A stretch of DNA of 64,000 nt from Bacteroidetes bacterium UBA1941 (GTDB taxonomy: Bacteria; Bacteroidota; Bacteroidia; Chitinophagales; LD1). Positions 25,834 to 34,848 of this stretch are shown piece after piece; position 1 is the first letter of the stretch; each line of letters begins with the position of its first letter. The stretch spans positions 496,001 to 560,000 of the forward strand of contig DDEZ01000002.1 of assembly GCA_002336805.1 (NCBI GenBank), written 5' to 3'. The translations under genes were made by a program, and so were the position numbers. The notes under the pieces are model-generated. The model saw nothing but the letters and a program-made list of their open reading frames with translations. It was not told the DNA's origin and made no database searches.

Positions 25834-26487
25834 TTGAGTCAGGTTGTTAAATTGACGTTCGGGCCTATCACGGAGAATACTTTTGTCATATATGACGAGA
25901 CCTCAGAGTGTGTGATCATAGACCCGGGCTGTGCCAACGCCCGCGAACGGGAGGAGCTGATAGCAGAGATCAGCAGGCTGCAGCTACGGCCGGTACGCCT
26001 GCTCAATACCCACTGCCATGTGGACCATATACCCGGCAATCCGCTGGTAGCCAATACCTATAATATAGGACTAGAGATACATCCGCTGGAGGAGCAGGTG
26101 CTGGCCGATGCCCCGGATTTTGCCGATATGTTTGGAATAGAAATGGACCCGATGCCGCCGATCAAAGGGTATCTCAATGAAGGTGATGAAGTAAAATTTG
26201 GCAATACCGTATTGAAAGTACTCTTCACACCAGGGCACTCACCCGGTAGTATCAGTTTTTATAATGAGGCAGATAAATATGTGGTGAGCGGTGATGTATT
26301 GTTTTATCAGAGCATAGGCCGCTACGACCTGCCGGGTGCCAACGGGCCGGTATTGTTTCGTACCTTGACAGAGGTGATGATGAAGCTGCCGGATGATACA
26401 CGTGTATACTGCGGGCATGGCCGGGATACTAGTATAGGCCTCGAGCGCGGCCACAATCCTTATTTGCGCATGCAATCTCTGCCATAG
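25834..26487 (+). CDS. MBL-fold metallo-hydrolase (glyoxalase II-like)
   Basis: A 217-residue metallo-beta-lactamase-fold hydrolase. The metal motif THCHVDHIPGN gives H60, H62, D64 and H65; a further His is in FTPGHSPGSISFY, then the Asp of VVSGDVLFYQSIGRYDLPG and the His of VYCGHGRDTSIG. This is the short glyoxalase II-related class with binuclear Zn or Fe, probably a thioester or sulfur-compound hydrolase. The start is TTG at 25834, as no ATG or GTG lies between the upstream stop at 25801 and the conserved first strand. A 6-bp hairpin (25772-25788) lies between it and the divergent gene. Confidence 0.87.
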   Translation: MSQVVKLTFGPITENTFVIYDETSECVIIDPGCANAREREELIAEISRLQLRPVRLLNTHCHVDHIPGNPLVANTYNIGLEIHPLEEQVLADAPDFADMFGIEMDPMPPIKGYLNEGDEVKFGNTVLKVLFTPGHSPGSISFYNEADKYVVSGDVLFYQSIGRYDLPGANGPVLFRTLTEVMMKLPDDTRVYCGHGRDTSIGLERGHNPYLRMQSLP

Positions 26488-26495
26488 CATACTTT

Positions 26496-26517
26496 TGACG
26501 CAGAACTTATTCTGTCA
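26496..26517 (+). terminator. Hairpin after the MBL hydrolase gene
   Basis: TGAC-GC-AGAA (26496-26505) pairs with TTCTGTCA (26510-26517) with a two-base bulge and a CTTA loop. It is eight bases after the stop codon. No T-run of note follows, so terminator function is uncertain. Confidence 0.3.
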
Positions 26518-26555
26518 GAAGTTGTTTGATATATTTAGTATTTCAATCCTGATAT

Positions 26556-27698
26556 ATGAATAAACTCTGTACGCTATTAGTTTTCTGCATCGCATCTACA
26601 GTAGCAAGCGCACAATCATATCCGATAGGCACACTGACCACGACCTACACAGATGCCAGCCGAAGCAATCGTTCTGTACCAGTGGAGATACATTATCCGG
26701 CTGTGGCGGCGGGTGCCAGTACAAATGTAGCTAACGGCGCTTTCCCGTTTGTCGTATTCGGACACGGATTCCAGATGACCGCTCCGGCTTATTATCCATT
26801 TGCAGATTCGCTGGCGCAGCGCGGCTATATCGTGGCCTTTGCCAATACAGAAAACAGCTTCTCTCCCAGTCATGCTGATTTTGCTAAAGACTTACTATTT
26901 ATTTACAGTACGCTGATAGCGGAGAATGGCAACAGTAGCTCTCCGTTTTCGGGTCATGTATTGCCTCGCGGCGCTATAGGTGGTCACTCTATGGGCGGTG
27001 GTGCCACAGTACTATCTGCTCAGTATGGCGATAGCGCTACTTGTTACTTCACTTTTGCTGAGGCTACTACTAACCCTTCTTCTATCACTGCGGCTCAATA
27101 TCTGACCAAGCCCTATCTCAGCTTCGCAGGGTCCTATGATTGTATAGCTCCTTATAGTACTAATCAATTACCCACCTACAATGCGGCGGCCTCCTCCTGC
27201 AAATGGCTCATAGAGATCACCGGGGCTTCGCACTGCAATTTCGGATTGAGCAATGCGCAGTGCAGCATAGGGGAAACATTCTCCGGATGTAGTAATCCGC
27301 CGCTGAATCAATCTGCTCAGATCAGTACTGTGCTCACCTATCTGTATCCATATCTAGACCACTATCTCATGGGTGACACCGCTGCTCAGTCCGAGTTTCA
27401 GAATGTCTATGATACAGATAATAACAGCAATAAGATGAGTACCTGTGCGGTACATACAGGTATACCATCCTTAGCTGTGCAAAAAATAGACTTTTACCCT
27501 AACCCGGTCAGGAGTATCATTCATGTAGATGGTGAGCCTGGTGTAGTTGTACAGATCTCTGATATGTATGGCCACACTGTCCGGTACTGGACATCTGAGA
27601 GGACCATTGACCTTTCCGCTATCGCGCCTGGGGTATATATCATGCAGGTAGGGCAGCAGCGGGTAGATGGCTACATAGTGAAGATCATAAAGGAATAA
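26556..27698 (+). CDS. Secreted alpha/beta hydrolase with T9SS C-terminal sorting domain
   Basis: A 380-residue protein with signal peptide MNKLCTLLVFCIASTVASAQ. The catalytic domain is a PAF-acetylhydrolase/chlorophyllase-like alpha/beta hydrolase (FVVFGHGFQMTAPAYYPFAD; nucleophile elbow GGHSMGGG with S145; a His in GASHCNFG). The last about 75 residues form a type A T9SS sorting domain: IDFYPNPVRSIIHVDGEPG, DMYGHTVRYW and IDLSAIAPGVYIMQV, ending in VKIIKE. It is therefore expected on the cell surface or in the medium as an esterase or lipase. It converges on the next gene with a 3-bp gap. Confidence 0.87.
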   Translation: MNKLCTLLVFCIASTVASAQSYPIGTLTTTYTDASRSNRSVPVEIHYPAVAAGASTNVANGAFPFVVFGHGFQMTAPAYYPFADSLAQRGYIVAFANTENSFSPSHADFAKDLLFIYSTLIAENGNSSSPFSGHVLPRGAIGGHSMGGGATVLSAQYGDSATCYFTFAEATTNPSSITAAQYLTKPYLSFAGSYDCIAPYSTNQLPTYNAAASSCKWLIEITGASHCNFGLSNAQCSIGETFSGCSNPPLNQSAQISTVLTYLYPYLDHYLMGDTAAQSEFQNVYDTDNNSNKMSTCAVHTGIPSLAVQKIDFYPNPVRSIIHVDGEPGVVVQISDMYGHTVRYWTSERTIDLSAIAPGVYIMQVGQQRVDGYIVKIIKE

Positions 27699-27701
27699 AG
27701 C

Positions 27702-28295
27702 CTAATTGATCAGGCGCACAAAAATGGACCCTAGTGTGCTTTTGATCTCCAGCTCACTGAGCCGGCCTCTGCTGTAGGTGTAGATAGCGGAGCTATTATC
27801 CATCTCTGCAGAGTATTTGCCCTCAGCTTCTTTGACCAGGTCAAAGAACTTACCCATCCGCTCCGAGAAGACCTTTTGGATGTTGGCTGGTTCTGCAAAG
27901 TACATCAGCAGGGATGAGTATTTGACAGGGCCGGGCACGCAGCTCTTTTCTCCGTTTTTCTCTACTATTAGTTTGCCCTTGTCCCAGATAGCCTCTGTCA
28001 GGATTATACCGTCTTCTTTGATGTTTTTAAAGAGAGAAGAGGTCATGACACCGTCTTTGCCAAAAACCACGTCAGTAGACATAGAAGATCGCTTGTCCAT
28101 AAAGAGCATTTTGACCTGCGTAGAACTACGGAGTTTGTAGTACTTCACTCCTGCAGAGTCTTTTACCTCTACACTAGTTTCTCCTATCTTTTTGCCAAAC
28201 AGTGTGACCTCATACCTCAGTTTCTGACCGATCACGGAGCCGCAGCATAGGATACTGACTAAAAATAGTAGGAAGATAAGACGGGTTTTTCTCAT
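27702..28295 (-). CDS. Exported protein of unknown function (DUF6134-like, tentative)
   Basis: A 197-residue protein with a signal peptide (RLIFLLFLVSILCCGSVIGQ). The mature part is a beta-rich sequence: KLRYEVTLFGKKIGETSVEV, then YYKLRSSTQVKMLFMDKRSS. It resembles periplasmic proteins of the DUF6134/DUF3108 type, which have a repeated beta structure and no known activity. Start and stop overlap purT by four bases (ATGA), so it is co-transcribed, but a purine-related role is not implied. Confidence 0.65.
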   Translation of the reverse strand: MRKTRLIFLLFLVSILCCGSVIGQKLRYEVTLFGKKIGETSVEVKDSAGVKYYKLRSSTQVKMLFMDKRSSMSTDVVFGKDGVMTSSLFKNIKEDGIILTEAIWDKGKLIVEKNGEKSCVPGPVKYSSLLMYFAEPANIQKVFSERMGKFFDLVKEAEGKYSAEMDNSSAIYTYSRGRLSELEIKSTLGSIFVRLIN

Positions 28296-29458
28296 GATAT
28301 GTGCACTGTTACTAGTCGGGCCAGGTCTACAGCCTTTTGCTTCACCGCATCTACATCACTGCCTGGCCTGTCATAGGCCAGTACTACACCCATGCGCCTG
28401 TAGGGACGCGTGGTAGGCTTGCTAAATATACGGATATCTGTGCTATCAGTCCCCAAAACTTTCTCTACACCGCTATATGACGGCCTGCTGCCCTCTGCCG
28501 ATGCGAGGATCACAGCACTCGCCCCTACACGCTCCAGCGTGATGGATGGTATGGGTAGTCCCAGCACAGCGCGTGCATGTAGTTCAAACTCAGACAGATT
28601 CTGCGTGCCGGCGAGGGTGACCATGCCGGTATCGTGCGGGCGAGGAGACAACTCGGAGAAATATACACCATCACTGGCTATAAAAAACTCTACTCCCCAT
28701 ATGCCCTGACCTGTCAGCGCCTTTGTGACCTGTGCGGCCATCTGCTGCGCTTCGTGCAGGCGCTCATCACTGATGGCGCATGGCTGCCAGCTCTCCTGAT
28801 AGTCGCCTCGCTCCTGACGGTGGCCTATAGGCGGGCAGAAGAGCGTCGGCCCATTCTTTTGCGTCACGGTGAGGAGTGTGATCTCAAAATCAAAATCTAC
28901 AAAAGCCTCCACTATCACCTCGGCTATATCACCGCGTTTGCCGGATTGGGAGTATTCCCAGGCTTTCTTTATCTCATCTGCCGATTTGATGGTAGATTGA
29001 CCTTTGCCGGAGGAAGACATGAGTGGCTTTACTACACAGGGGATACCTACTTCGGCTACAGCTTTCTCGAGCTCCTCCAATGATGTAGCGTACCTGTAGG
29101 CGGCGGTCCGCAGGCCGAGATCCTTCGCCGCAAGGTCACGGATGGCCTTGCGATTCATGGTAAAGTTGGCAGCTTGGGCAGATGGCACTACTTGTATGCC
29201 TTGCTTTTCATAGTCATAAAAGCGCTCAGTGCGTATGGCTTCTATCTCCGGTACGATGATGTCTGGCCTGTGCATAGCCACGATGCGGTCCAGCTCTGCG
29301 CCATCCAGCATGTTGATCACCTCGCGTGCATCAGCTACCTGCTGCGCCGGAGCATCATTATATGAGTCTACGGCTATCACATACTCGCCCAGCCTTTTGG
29401 CTGCTATTACAAATTCCCTACCCAGCTCGCCTGAACCCAGGAGCATGATCTTTTTCAT
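28292..29458 (-). CDS. purT: Formate-dependent phosphoribosylglycinamide formyltransferase PurT
   Basis: Converts GAR to FGAR with formate and ATP in purine synthesis. The 388-residue length matches the family. It begins with a Rossmann-like domain (IMLLGSGELGREFVIAAKRL), followed by the ATP-grasp region (CVVKPLMSSSGKGQSTIKSA), the metal/formate site (FFIASDGVYFSELSPRPHDT) and ending near RRMGVVLAYDRPG. 'SGELGRE' and 'SPRPHDTGMVTL' are strong PurT hallmarks. A four-base overlap links it to the exported-protein gene downstream. Confidence 0.95.
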   Translation of the reverse strand: MKKIMLLGSGELGREFVIAAKRLGEYVIAVDSYNDAPAQQVADAREVINMLDGAELDRIVAMHRPDIIVPEIEAIRTERFYDYEKQGIQVVPSAQAANFTMNRKAIRDLAAKDLGLRTAAYRYATSLEELEKAVAEVGIPCVVKPLMSSSGKGQSTIKSADEIKKAWEYSQSGKRGDIAEVIVEAFVDFDFEITLLTVTQKNGPTLFCPPIGHRQERGDYQESWQPCAISDERLHEAQQMAAQVTKALTGQGIWGVEFFIASDGVYFSELSPRPHDTGMVTLAGTQNLSEFELHARAVLGLPIPSITLERVGASAVILASAEGSRPSYSGVEKVLGTDSTDIRIFSKPTTRPYRRMGVVLAYDRPGSDVDAVKQKAVDLARLVTVHIS

Positions 29459-29512
29459 TGCAAATGATTGTGCGCTAAAGATAGCAACAGAAGGGAATGA
29501 AACACCCGCTTT

Positions 29513-30880
29513 TTATGGCTGAGACTTCAGTATCCGCCATTCTTTTGGGAAATAGCTATTGATCCGATTCGGTAGCGCCTTTGCAAAGCCGAGGTTGGAT
29601 CCTTGATGGCGCATGACTACCCATCCCTTGTGCTCAGTGGGGGCGGATACAGTTTCACCTTTCAGGAAAGAAATAGCACCAGCCAGGTCCAGGTCTATAG
29701 CAGGGAATGCAGCGCTAAGTCCTTGGTACAGGCTGAGCTCGTGAGCAGGGATGAGGTCTTTTCCTTTGATCTCGCCTGCGCAGATGCCGGCATTGCGCAC
29801 ATAGAGGCGAGACAGGCCACGATAGTCCTGCCAGAATCTGGCAGGCAGGATATTATAAATACCCTGGTGCTTGATAGCAATAAAATCTTCTGCACCCGGG
29901 ATATATTGATCCAACTGAGGCCGGATCTCATGTATGGTTTTATCGGCCATTCTCGTAGGAGGTGTTTTGACTTCCCGCCATTCGCCGGCCTTGCGCAGCA
30001 GGCTGAGGAAAAAGCCTTCGCCCCGCGTGCGATGCGGGTAGAAAGCATAGCCATGGACACCATCGCTGCTAACATCCGTTAGCATGGGCGCAAAATTTGT
30101 AGCTGCTGGTATCTCCACACTGGTGAAGTCTCCATCAAGGGTCAATCTGCGTATGTGGGCCATGTTCTCTGCATCCTCATAGGTGCAGGTGCTGTAGATC
30201 AGATAGCCACCGGGTTTGAGGCATTGTGCCAGGTTTTTCAATATATCCTCCTGCCGCACGGAGCACATGGCTACATTGGCTTCGCTCCACTCGTCTATGG
30301 CAGCCTTATCCTTGCGGAAAAGACCCTCTCCACTGCATGGTGCATCCACCACGATCACATCAAAAGTTTCACCCAGCCTCGCAAAGTCTTCGGCCTTGTT
30401 TTGCGTCACGATAGAATTGGCATAGCCCCAGCGTGCCAGGTTCTGACGCAGGATATGATTCCGGCTGGCTATGATCTCATTGCTCACCAGTAGGCTATCC
30501 TGATTGAGGAGGGATAAGATATGAGTGCTTTTGCCACCCGGTGCTGCACACATATCGAGTACGCGGATAGAGTGGGGCAGCATGCCTGTAGCTACCAGTG
30601 CCTGCTCCAGAAACATGCTGGAACTCTCCTGGACATAATATGACCCTGCATGGAATAGTGGATCAAAAGTAAAAGACGGCCTCGACGCCAGATAGTATCC
30701 ATGGGCCGCCCAAGGCAACGGGTCAGCCAAGGGAAGGGTAGTAGTGCTGGTATCAAATTTGACAGGATGCGTGCGTACAGATGTGACCGGCGGCTGATCC
30801 AGCGCGGCTATGAATGCATCATAATCTGCACAAAAGAGTGCCATCATACGATCGGTAAAGGCTGCCGGATATTTACTCAT
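29513..30880 (-). CDS. RsmF-like rRNA (cytosine-5) methyltransferase
   Basis: A 455-residue RNA m5C methyltransferase of the NOL1/NOP2/Sun family. The SAM site is VLDMCAAPGGKSTHILSLL. The two catalytic cysteines lie in VVDAPCSGEGLFRKD and STCTYEDAENM. The C-terminal part (LSRLYVRNAGICAGEIKGKD, MRHQGSNLGFAKALPNRINS and a final YFPKEWRI) is the PUA-like tail of RsmF/YebU, which methylates 16S rRNA near C1407 in E. coli. The start overlaps the end of the upstream transporter gene by eight bases. Confidence 0.9.
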   Translation of the reverse strand: MSKYPAAFTDRMMALFCADYDAFIAALDQPPVTSVRTHPVKFDTSTTTLPLADPLPWAAHGYYLASRPSFTFDPLFHAGSYYVQESSSMFLEQALVATGMLPHSIRVLDMCAAPGGKSTHILSLLNQDSLLVSNEIIASRNHILRQNLARWGYANSIVTQNKAEDFARLGETFDVIVVDAPCSGEGLFRKDKAAIDEWSEANVAMCSVRQEDILKNLAQCLKPGGYLIYSTCTYEDAENMAHIRRLTLDGDFTSVEIPAATNFAPMLTDVSSDGVHGYAFYPHRTRGEGFFLSLLRKAGEWREVKTPPTRMADKTIHEIRPQLDQYIPGAEDFIAIKHQGIYNILPARFWQDYRGLSRLYVRNAGICAGEIKGKDLIPAHELSLYQGLSAAFPAIDLDLAGAISFLKGETVSAPTEHKGWVVMRHQGSNLGFAKALPNRINSYFPKEWRILKSQP

Positions 30881-31730
30881 CTAGTGCGGGCGGAGTTTCT
30901 TCTTTTTTGCCAAAGATAATGTTCAAAACCACTCCGGCCACTACCAGCACTATACCGGTGATGATTGTAGCCGTATAAGATTCTCCAAAGAACATCACAC
31001 CAAAGATCAGTGCGTATAGGATGCCTAAATAATTCAGGCCGGAGGTGATGGCCACGCGCTCTGTCTGGAGAGCTTTGGTCAGATTGGTCTGGCCCAGTTG
31101 GGTCAGCAGCCCCGTAGCTATCAGGTAAAACCAGTCCATCCCCTCCGGCATGCGCCAGTCGAAAAAGCACCCGGCGAGCCCGATCAGCGTACCCACTATC
31201 TGGAAGTGGAGCACTACGACTATCGGGTGCTCCTTCTCTTTTAGCGAGCGGACCAGGTTATATGCTATGGCAGATGCGAAGGCAGAGAAAAGCCCCAGCA
31301 GAAGGTATCCTATGCTGATACGCCCGTCAAAACCCTTGATCAGGACCACCCCCGCAAAGGACATGATGAAGAACAGGTATTGAATTGGCTTAATGCTCTC
31401 CTTCAGGATCAGGATGGCTATCAGCGTAGTGAAGATCGGAGAGGTGTACTGTATGGTGACTGCTGGAGCCAGCGGCATTTTCTGCAAAGTCACGAAGAAG
31501 GTATAGACAGCTGTGGTGCCAGCCAAACCTCTCGCTATGAGCCGCCAGCGATTGCTGCCGCGCCAGTCCAGCTTGTCATAAAAGATAATGGCAAAGCAGC
31601 AGAGCATGGATACGAGGCAGCGAAAAAACACAGCCTCCATAGGAGGTATGTGGCTGATCTTCTTGATGCACACATTCATCAGCGCAAAAAAGAATGTCGC
31701 CATCAGCATATATATGACCCCACTGCTCAT
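30873..31730 (-). CDS. EamA/DMT-family transporter
   Basis: A 285-residue inner-membrane protein with about ten helices in two EamA repeats (YMLMATFFFALMNVCIKKIS; GYLLLGLFSAFASAIAYNLV). The C-terminal tail is short and charged (GKKEETPPALDE). The substrate is unknown. Start choice: a perfect -7 box at 31745-31752 excludes the longer frame from 31787, leaving ATG 31736 or ATG 31730 (MSSGVIYML). It overlaps the methyltransferase gene by eight bases. Confidence 0.85.
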   Translation of the reverse strand: MSSGVIYMLMATFFFALMNVCIKKISHIPPMEAVFFRCLVSMLCCFAIIFYDKLDWRGSNRWRLIARGLAGTTAVYTFFVTLQKMPLAPAVTIQYTSPIFTTLIAILILKESIKPIQYLFFIMSFAGVVLIKGFDGRISIGYLLLGLFSAFASAIAYNLVRSLKEKEHPIVVVLHFQIVGTLIGLAGCFFDWRMPEGMDWFYLIATGLLTQLGQTNLTKALQTERVAITSGLNYLGILYALIFGVMFFGESYTATIITGIVLVVAGVVLNIIFGKKEETPPALDE

Positions 31731-31744
31731 CCTCATACTGACCG

Positions 31745-31752
31745 CAAATATA
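31745..31752 (-). promoter_or_regulatory. -7 box of the DMT transporter gene
   Basis: CAAATATA on plus is TATATTTG on minus, a perfect TAnnTTTG match, 15 bases before ATG 31730. The same octamer precedes the genes at 17480 and 35571. Confidence 0.45.
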
Positions 31753-31888
31753 TCAATGTGCAGAGAGGCAGGCCGGAAATATCGCACAGATCACCCATGA
31801 AAACCGCCGGCTTATCTATTGTGACAAAGCAAAAAGTGGCCTTCGGTTTATTATGCTTTAATTTTATAATACACTAAACAACTGCTAT

Positions 31889-32497
31889 ATGAAAAGTATT
31901 TACACACTCATCATCTTAGTATTTTGTGGATCGGTCAGGATTTCGGCCCAGACTATTACCACGTCCGGATTGTCATATTCCCCAAACACTCTCAACGTGC
32001 ATGTAGGAGATCAGGTCACGTTCAATTGCGATTTTTCCATGCATCCCTTGCAGGAGGTAGACGCAGCTACGTGGACTTCCAACGGCTCTACACCGCTAAA
32101 TGGCGGCTTTTCTGCCTCATCTGGTACTACGCTGACTGTGCCTATGACACAGGTGGGTACTCGCTACTATGTTTGTACGGTACATGTTTCATCAGGGATG
32201 AAAGGTCGGATATTCGTCACTTCCCCAAGTGGTATAGAGGCTATCTCCTCTGTGGCTGCCTCCACCTATCCAAACCCTGTCTCAAACCAGCTGCATATCA
32301 TAATAGGCCGTGAGACGGACATGCACTACACCCTGACAGACATGACGGGGCGTACAGCTCTGGTAGCGGATCAGCACGTAGGGGCGCAGAGGATGCTGAC
32401 TGTAGATGTGTCCGGCTTAGCTGACGGAGCCTATATTTTGCAGGCGGTCTCTGCAGATGGCACTACCAGCGTGTCCCGCGTGCAGGTGGCTCATTGA
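31889..32497 (+). CDS. Cupredoxin-like secreted protein with T9SS sorting domain
   Basis: A 202-residue protein. The signal peptide ends near residue 20 (SVRISAQ). Residues about 22-113 form a plastocyanin/azurin-type fold: TFNCDFSMHPLQEV supplies one His, and YYVCTVHVSSGMKGRIFV supplies the Cys, His and Met of a type 1 copper site. The rest is a T9SS sorting domain (STYPNPVSNQLHIIIGRE, LTDMTGRTALVAD, VDVSGLADGAYILQAV). It is probably a small electron carrier or copper binder on the cell surface. It is divergent from the DMT gene and shows no visible redox partner nearby. Confidence 0.85.
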   Translation: MKSIYTLIILVFCGSVRISAQTITTSGLSYSPNTLNVHVGDQVTFNCDFSMHPLQEVDAATWTSNGSTPLNGGFSASSGTTLTVPMTQVGTRYYVCTVHVSSGMKGRIFVTSPSGIEAISSVAASTYPNPVSNQLHIIIGRETDMHYTLTDMTGRTALVADQHVGAQRMLTVDVSGLADGAYILQAVSADGTTSVSRVQVAH

Positions 32498-32552
32498 TCG
32501 CAGTGGATAAAGCTGTCGGCCCGTTTGGATAATTTTTGGCAGTTTCGCGACT

Positions 32553-33800
32553 GTGAAACTCGCCGATATCATAGGCCATCAGCCGGTCAAAGATAAGCTG
32601 TCAGAACTGCTCACTACGGGCAAGCTGCCACATGCCATGATGATACTGGCACCTGAGGGTGCGGGTGGCCTGCCTATGGCACTGGCTATAGCACAAAACC
32701 TGGTCTGCGAGCGGCGGTCGGGCAGAAAGGAAGAAGATGCTGGTCTTTTTGGCGCGCCATCCATGTTTGGAGATCCGGAGCCTGCTCCGCAGAGTAGCGA
32801 GCCTCTCTCTGATGCCTGTGGTGAATGCCCCGCCTGCCAGAAGGCGCAAAAATTCATACACCCGGATATACACTACACATATCCCGTAGTGACCGGCAGG
32901 AATAAGAGCGGCCCACCCGTCAGTGCTGACTATATCACAGACTGGCGCAAGGCCCTGGCTGAGAATCCATACATGAATGCCAATGAGTGGCTACGTCAGA
33001 TCACAGATGAAAACAAGCAAGGTAACATCACCGTAAATGAATGCCATGAGATCATCAAAGGGATGAATCTCAAAACATTTGAATCAAAGTATAAGATACA
33101 GATCATCTGGATGGCAGAGTACCTGCGCGAGGCTGGCAATACACTTCTCAAGATCATAGAAGAGCCGCCCGCTGATACTGTATTCATACTGGTGGTAGAG
33201 AATATAGAACTGATCCTCAATACGATCATCTCCCGGACACAGGTAGTCAAGCTGCCAGCTATAGAGGACGTAGATCTGGCTGCATATCTCCGCTCACAGT
33301 TTGAGATGGACGAGCGGACGGCACTACGTATAGCCCGTATCTCTGACGGCAATCTGAATGCTGCGGTCGAGTATGCCAATGGCGCAGAGCACCAGAATGA
33401 TGCCCAGCTCCGCGAATGGCTGTCTGTATGCCTGCGCATCAGGGGGGCACAGGCCTCTGAACCCTCTCTTAAGCTCATGGCCTTTGTAGATGAGATAGCG
33501 AAGATCGGCCGGGAAAATCAAAAGATATTCCTGAAGTACTTCCTGTGGTTCCTGCGCGAGAGCAACCTGCTGGCGCTGGGGCTGGAGTCTGATAAGCTGG
33601 AAGGCTCGGAGCTGGAGTTTGCCAAAAAGCTGGCCACGCTCCTGGATCCGGATGTGACAGAGAACCTGACCAATCTGATCAATCGTGTACACTACTACGT
33701 GGAGCGCAATACAAATCCTAAGATCGTTTTCCTCTCTACATCTTTCAAGATAGCTGCCATCCTCAAAAAGGAACCCGTGGCTTATGACATGTATGAGTAA
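32553..33800 (+). CDS. holB: DNA polymerase III delta' subunit-like clamp-loader protein
   Basis: A 415-residue AAA+ clamp-loader subunit. It opens IIGHQPVKDKLSELLTTGKL followed by PHAMMILAPEGAGGLPMALA. The P-loop position reads PEGAGG and lacks the GKT of an active ATPase, as is usual for delta'. A four-Cys zinc-type region (CGECPACQKAQKF plus an upstream Cys in NLVCERR) is followed by HPDIHYTYP. The sensor region is AGNTLLKIIEEPPADTVFIL with SRTQV, an arginine-finger-like 'SRxQ'. GTG at 32553 is the first start compatible with the conserved N-terminus. The insertion between residues 52 and 90 is acidic and low-complexity. Confidence 0.85.
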   Translation: MKLADIIGHQPVKDKLSELLTTGKLPHAMMILAPEGAGGLPMALAIAQNLVCERRSGRKEEDAGLFGAPSMFGDPEPAPQSSEPLSDACGECPACQKAQKFIHPDIHYTYPVVTGRNKSGPPVSADYITDWRKALAENPYMNANEWLRQITDENKQGNITVNECHEIIKGMNLKTFESKYKIQIIWMAEYLREAGNTLLKIIEEPPADTVFILVVENIELILNTIISRTQVVKLPAIEDVDLAAYLRSQFEMDERTALRIARISDGNLNAAVEYANGAEHQNDAQLREWLSVCLRIRGAQASEPSLKLMAFVDEIAKIGRENQKIFLKYFLWFLRESNLLALGLESDKLEGSELEFAKKLATLLDPDVTENLTNLINRVHYYVERNTNPKIVFLSTSFKIAAILKKEPVAYDMYE

Positions 33801-33831
33801 TGCCTTAACTTGTCAGTCGTAATACAGGTAC

Positions 33832-34848
33832 TTGCAATTTAAGGACTCTATCAATTTTTTATCTAAGGTCAATCCCCGCAAAGCGGTGAATGCGGCTGCG
33901 GTATTGTCTTCCTTTTATCTCTCACGGTGGACACGGCGGCCTATACAGTGGGGAGTACCTTTCAATGTATCTATCGAGCCCACTACCACGTGCAATCTGG
34001 GTTGCCCGGAGTGCCCTAGTGGTCTGAAGAGTTTCACGAGGCCTACCGGAAACATGGAGTATGAATTTTATCGCCGCATGGTAGATGAGATAGGGGATAA
34101 GCTGCTGTACCTGTACTTCTACTTTCAGGGTGAGCCATATCTGCATCCGCAGTTTCTGGATCTGGTACGCTATGCCGCCGACCGGAAAGTATACACAGTG
34201 ACCTCTACCAATGCCCATTTTCTCACGGAGCGCAAGGCCAGGGAAACAGTAGCATCAGGGCTGGATAGAATACTGATATCCATAGATGGCACGACACAAG
34301 AGACATACGAGCAGTACCGCGTGGGCGGCACACTGGCCAAAGTAATAGAAGGTGCCAAAAACCTGGTCAAAGCTCGTGAAGAAGCTGGATCACAAACGCC
34401 ATACATTATTTTCCAATACTTAGTGGTGCGGCCAAACGAGCATCAGATAGAAGATGTAAAAAGACTAGCTAAAGAAATAGGTGTAGATGAGGTAAAACTA
34501 AAGACAGCACAGGTCTATGACTATAAGCATGGTAATGACCTGATACCGACTATCGATCAATACTCCAGGTATACTCAAGGGGAAGATGGTACCTACCGCA
34601 TCAAAAATGAGCTCCTGAATCACTGCTGGAAGCTCTGGCACTCCTGCGTGATCACATGGGATGGCAGGATCGTGCCATGCTGCTTTGATAAAGACGCACA
34701 GTATCAATTGGGGGATTTAAATACGAAATCATTTCGCGAGATATGGCAGAGCGACCTCTATCGTTCATTTCGCAGCCGTATACTGAAGGGTCGGGCAGAG
34801 ATAGATATCTGTACTAACTGCAGTGAGGGCACACAGGTCTGGGCTTGA
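33832..34848 (+). CDS. Radical SAM protein with SPASM-type C-terminus
   Basis: A 338-residue radical SAM enzyme. The 4Fe-4S cluster motif is CNLGCPEC with C54, C58 and C61. The C-terminal SPASM region has CWKLWHSCVITWDGRIVPCC, then FDKDAQYQLGDLN and CTNC, which would hold auxiliary clusters. TTG 33832 is chosen because the next candidate would cut into the conserved segment FKDSINFLSKVNPRKAVNAA. This type is widespread in Bacteroidota, and no peptide precursor gene is visible here, so the substrate is unknown. It converges with no gap on the hemolysin III gene. Confidence 0.87.
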   Translation: MQFKDSINFLSKVNPRKAVNAAAVLSSFYLSRWTRRPIQWGVPFNVSIEPTTTCNLGCPECPSGLKSFTRPTGNMEYEFYRRMVDEIGDKLLYLYFYFQGEPYLHPQFLDLVRYAADRKVYTVTSTNAHFLTERKARETVASGLDRILISIDGTTQETYEQYRVGGTLAKVIEGAKNLVKAREEAGSQTPYIIFQYLVVRPNEHQIEDVKRLAKEIGVDEVKLKTAQVYDYKHGNDLIPTIDQYSRYTQGEDGTYRIKNELLNHCWKLWHSCVITWDGRIVPCCFDKDAQYQLGDLNTKSFREIWQSDLYRSFRSRILKGRAEIDICTNCSEGTQVWA

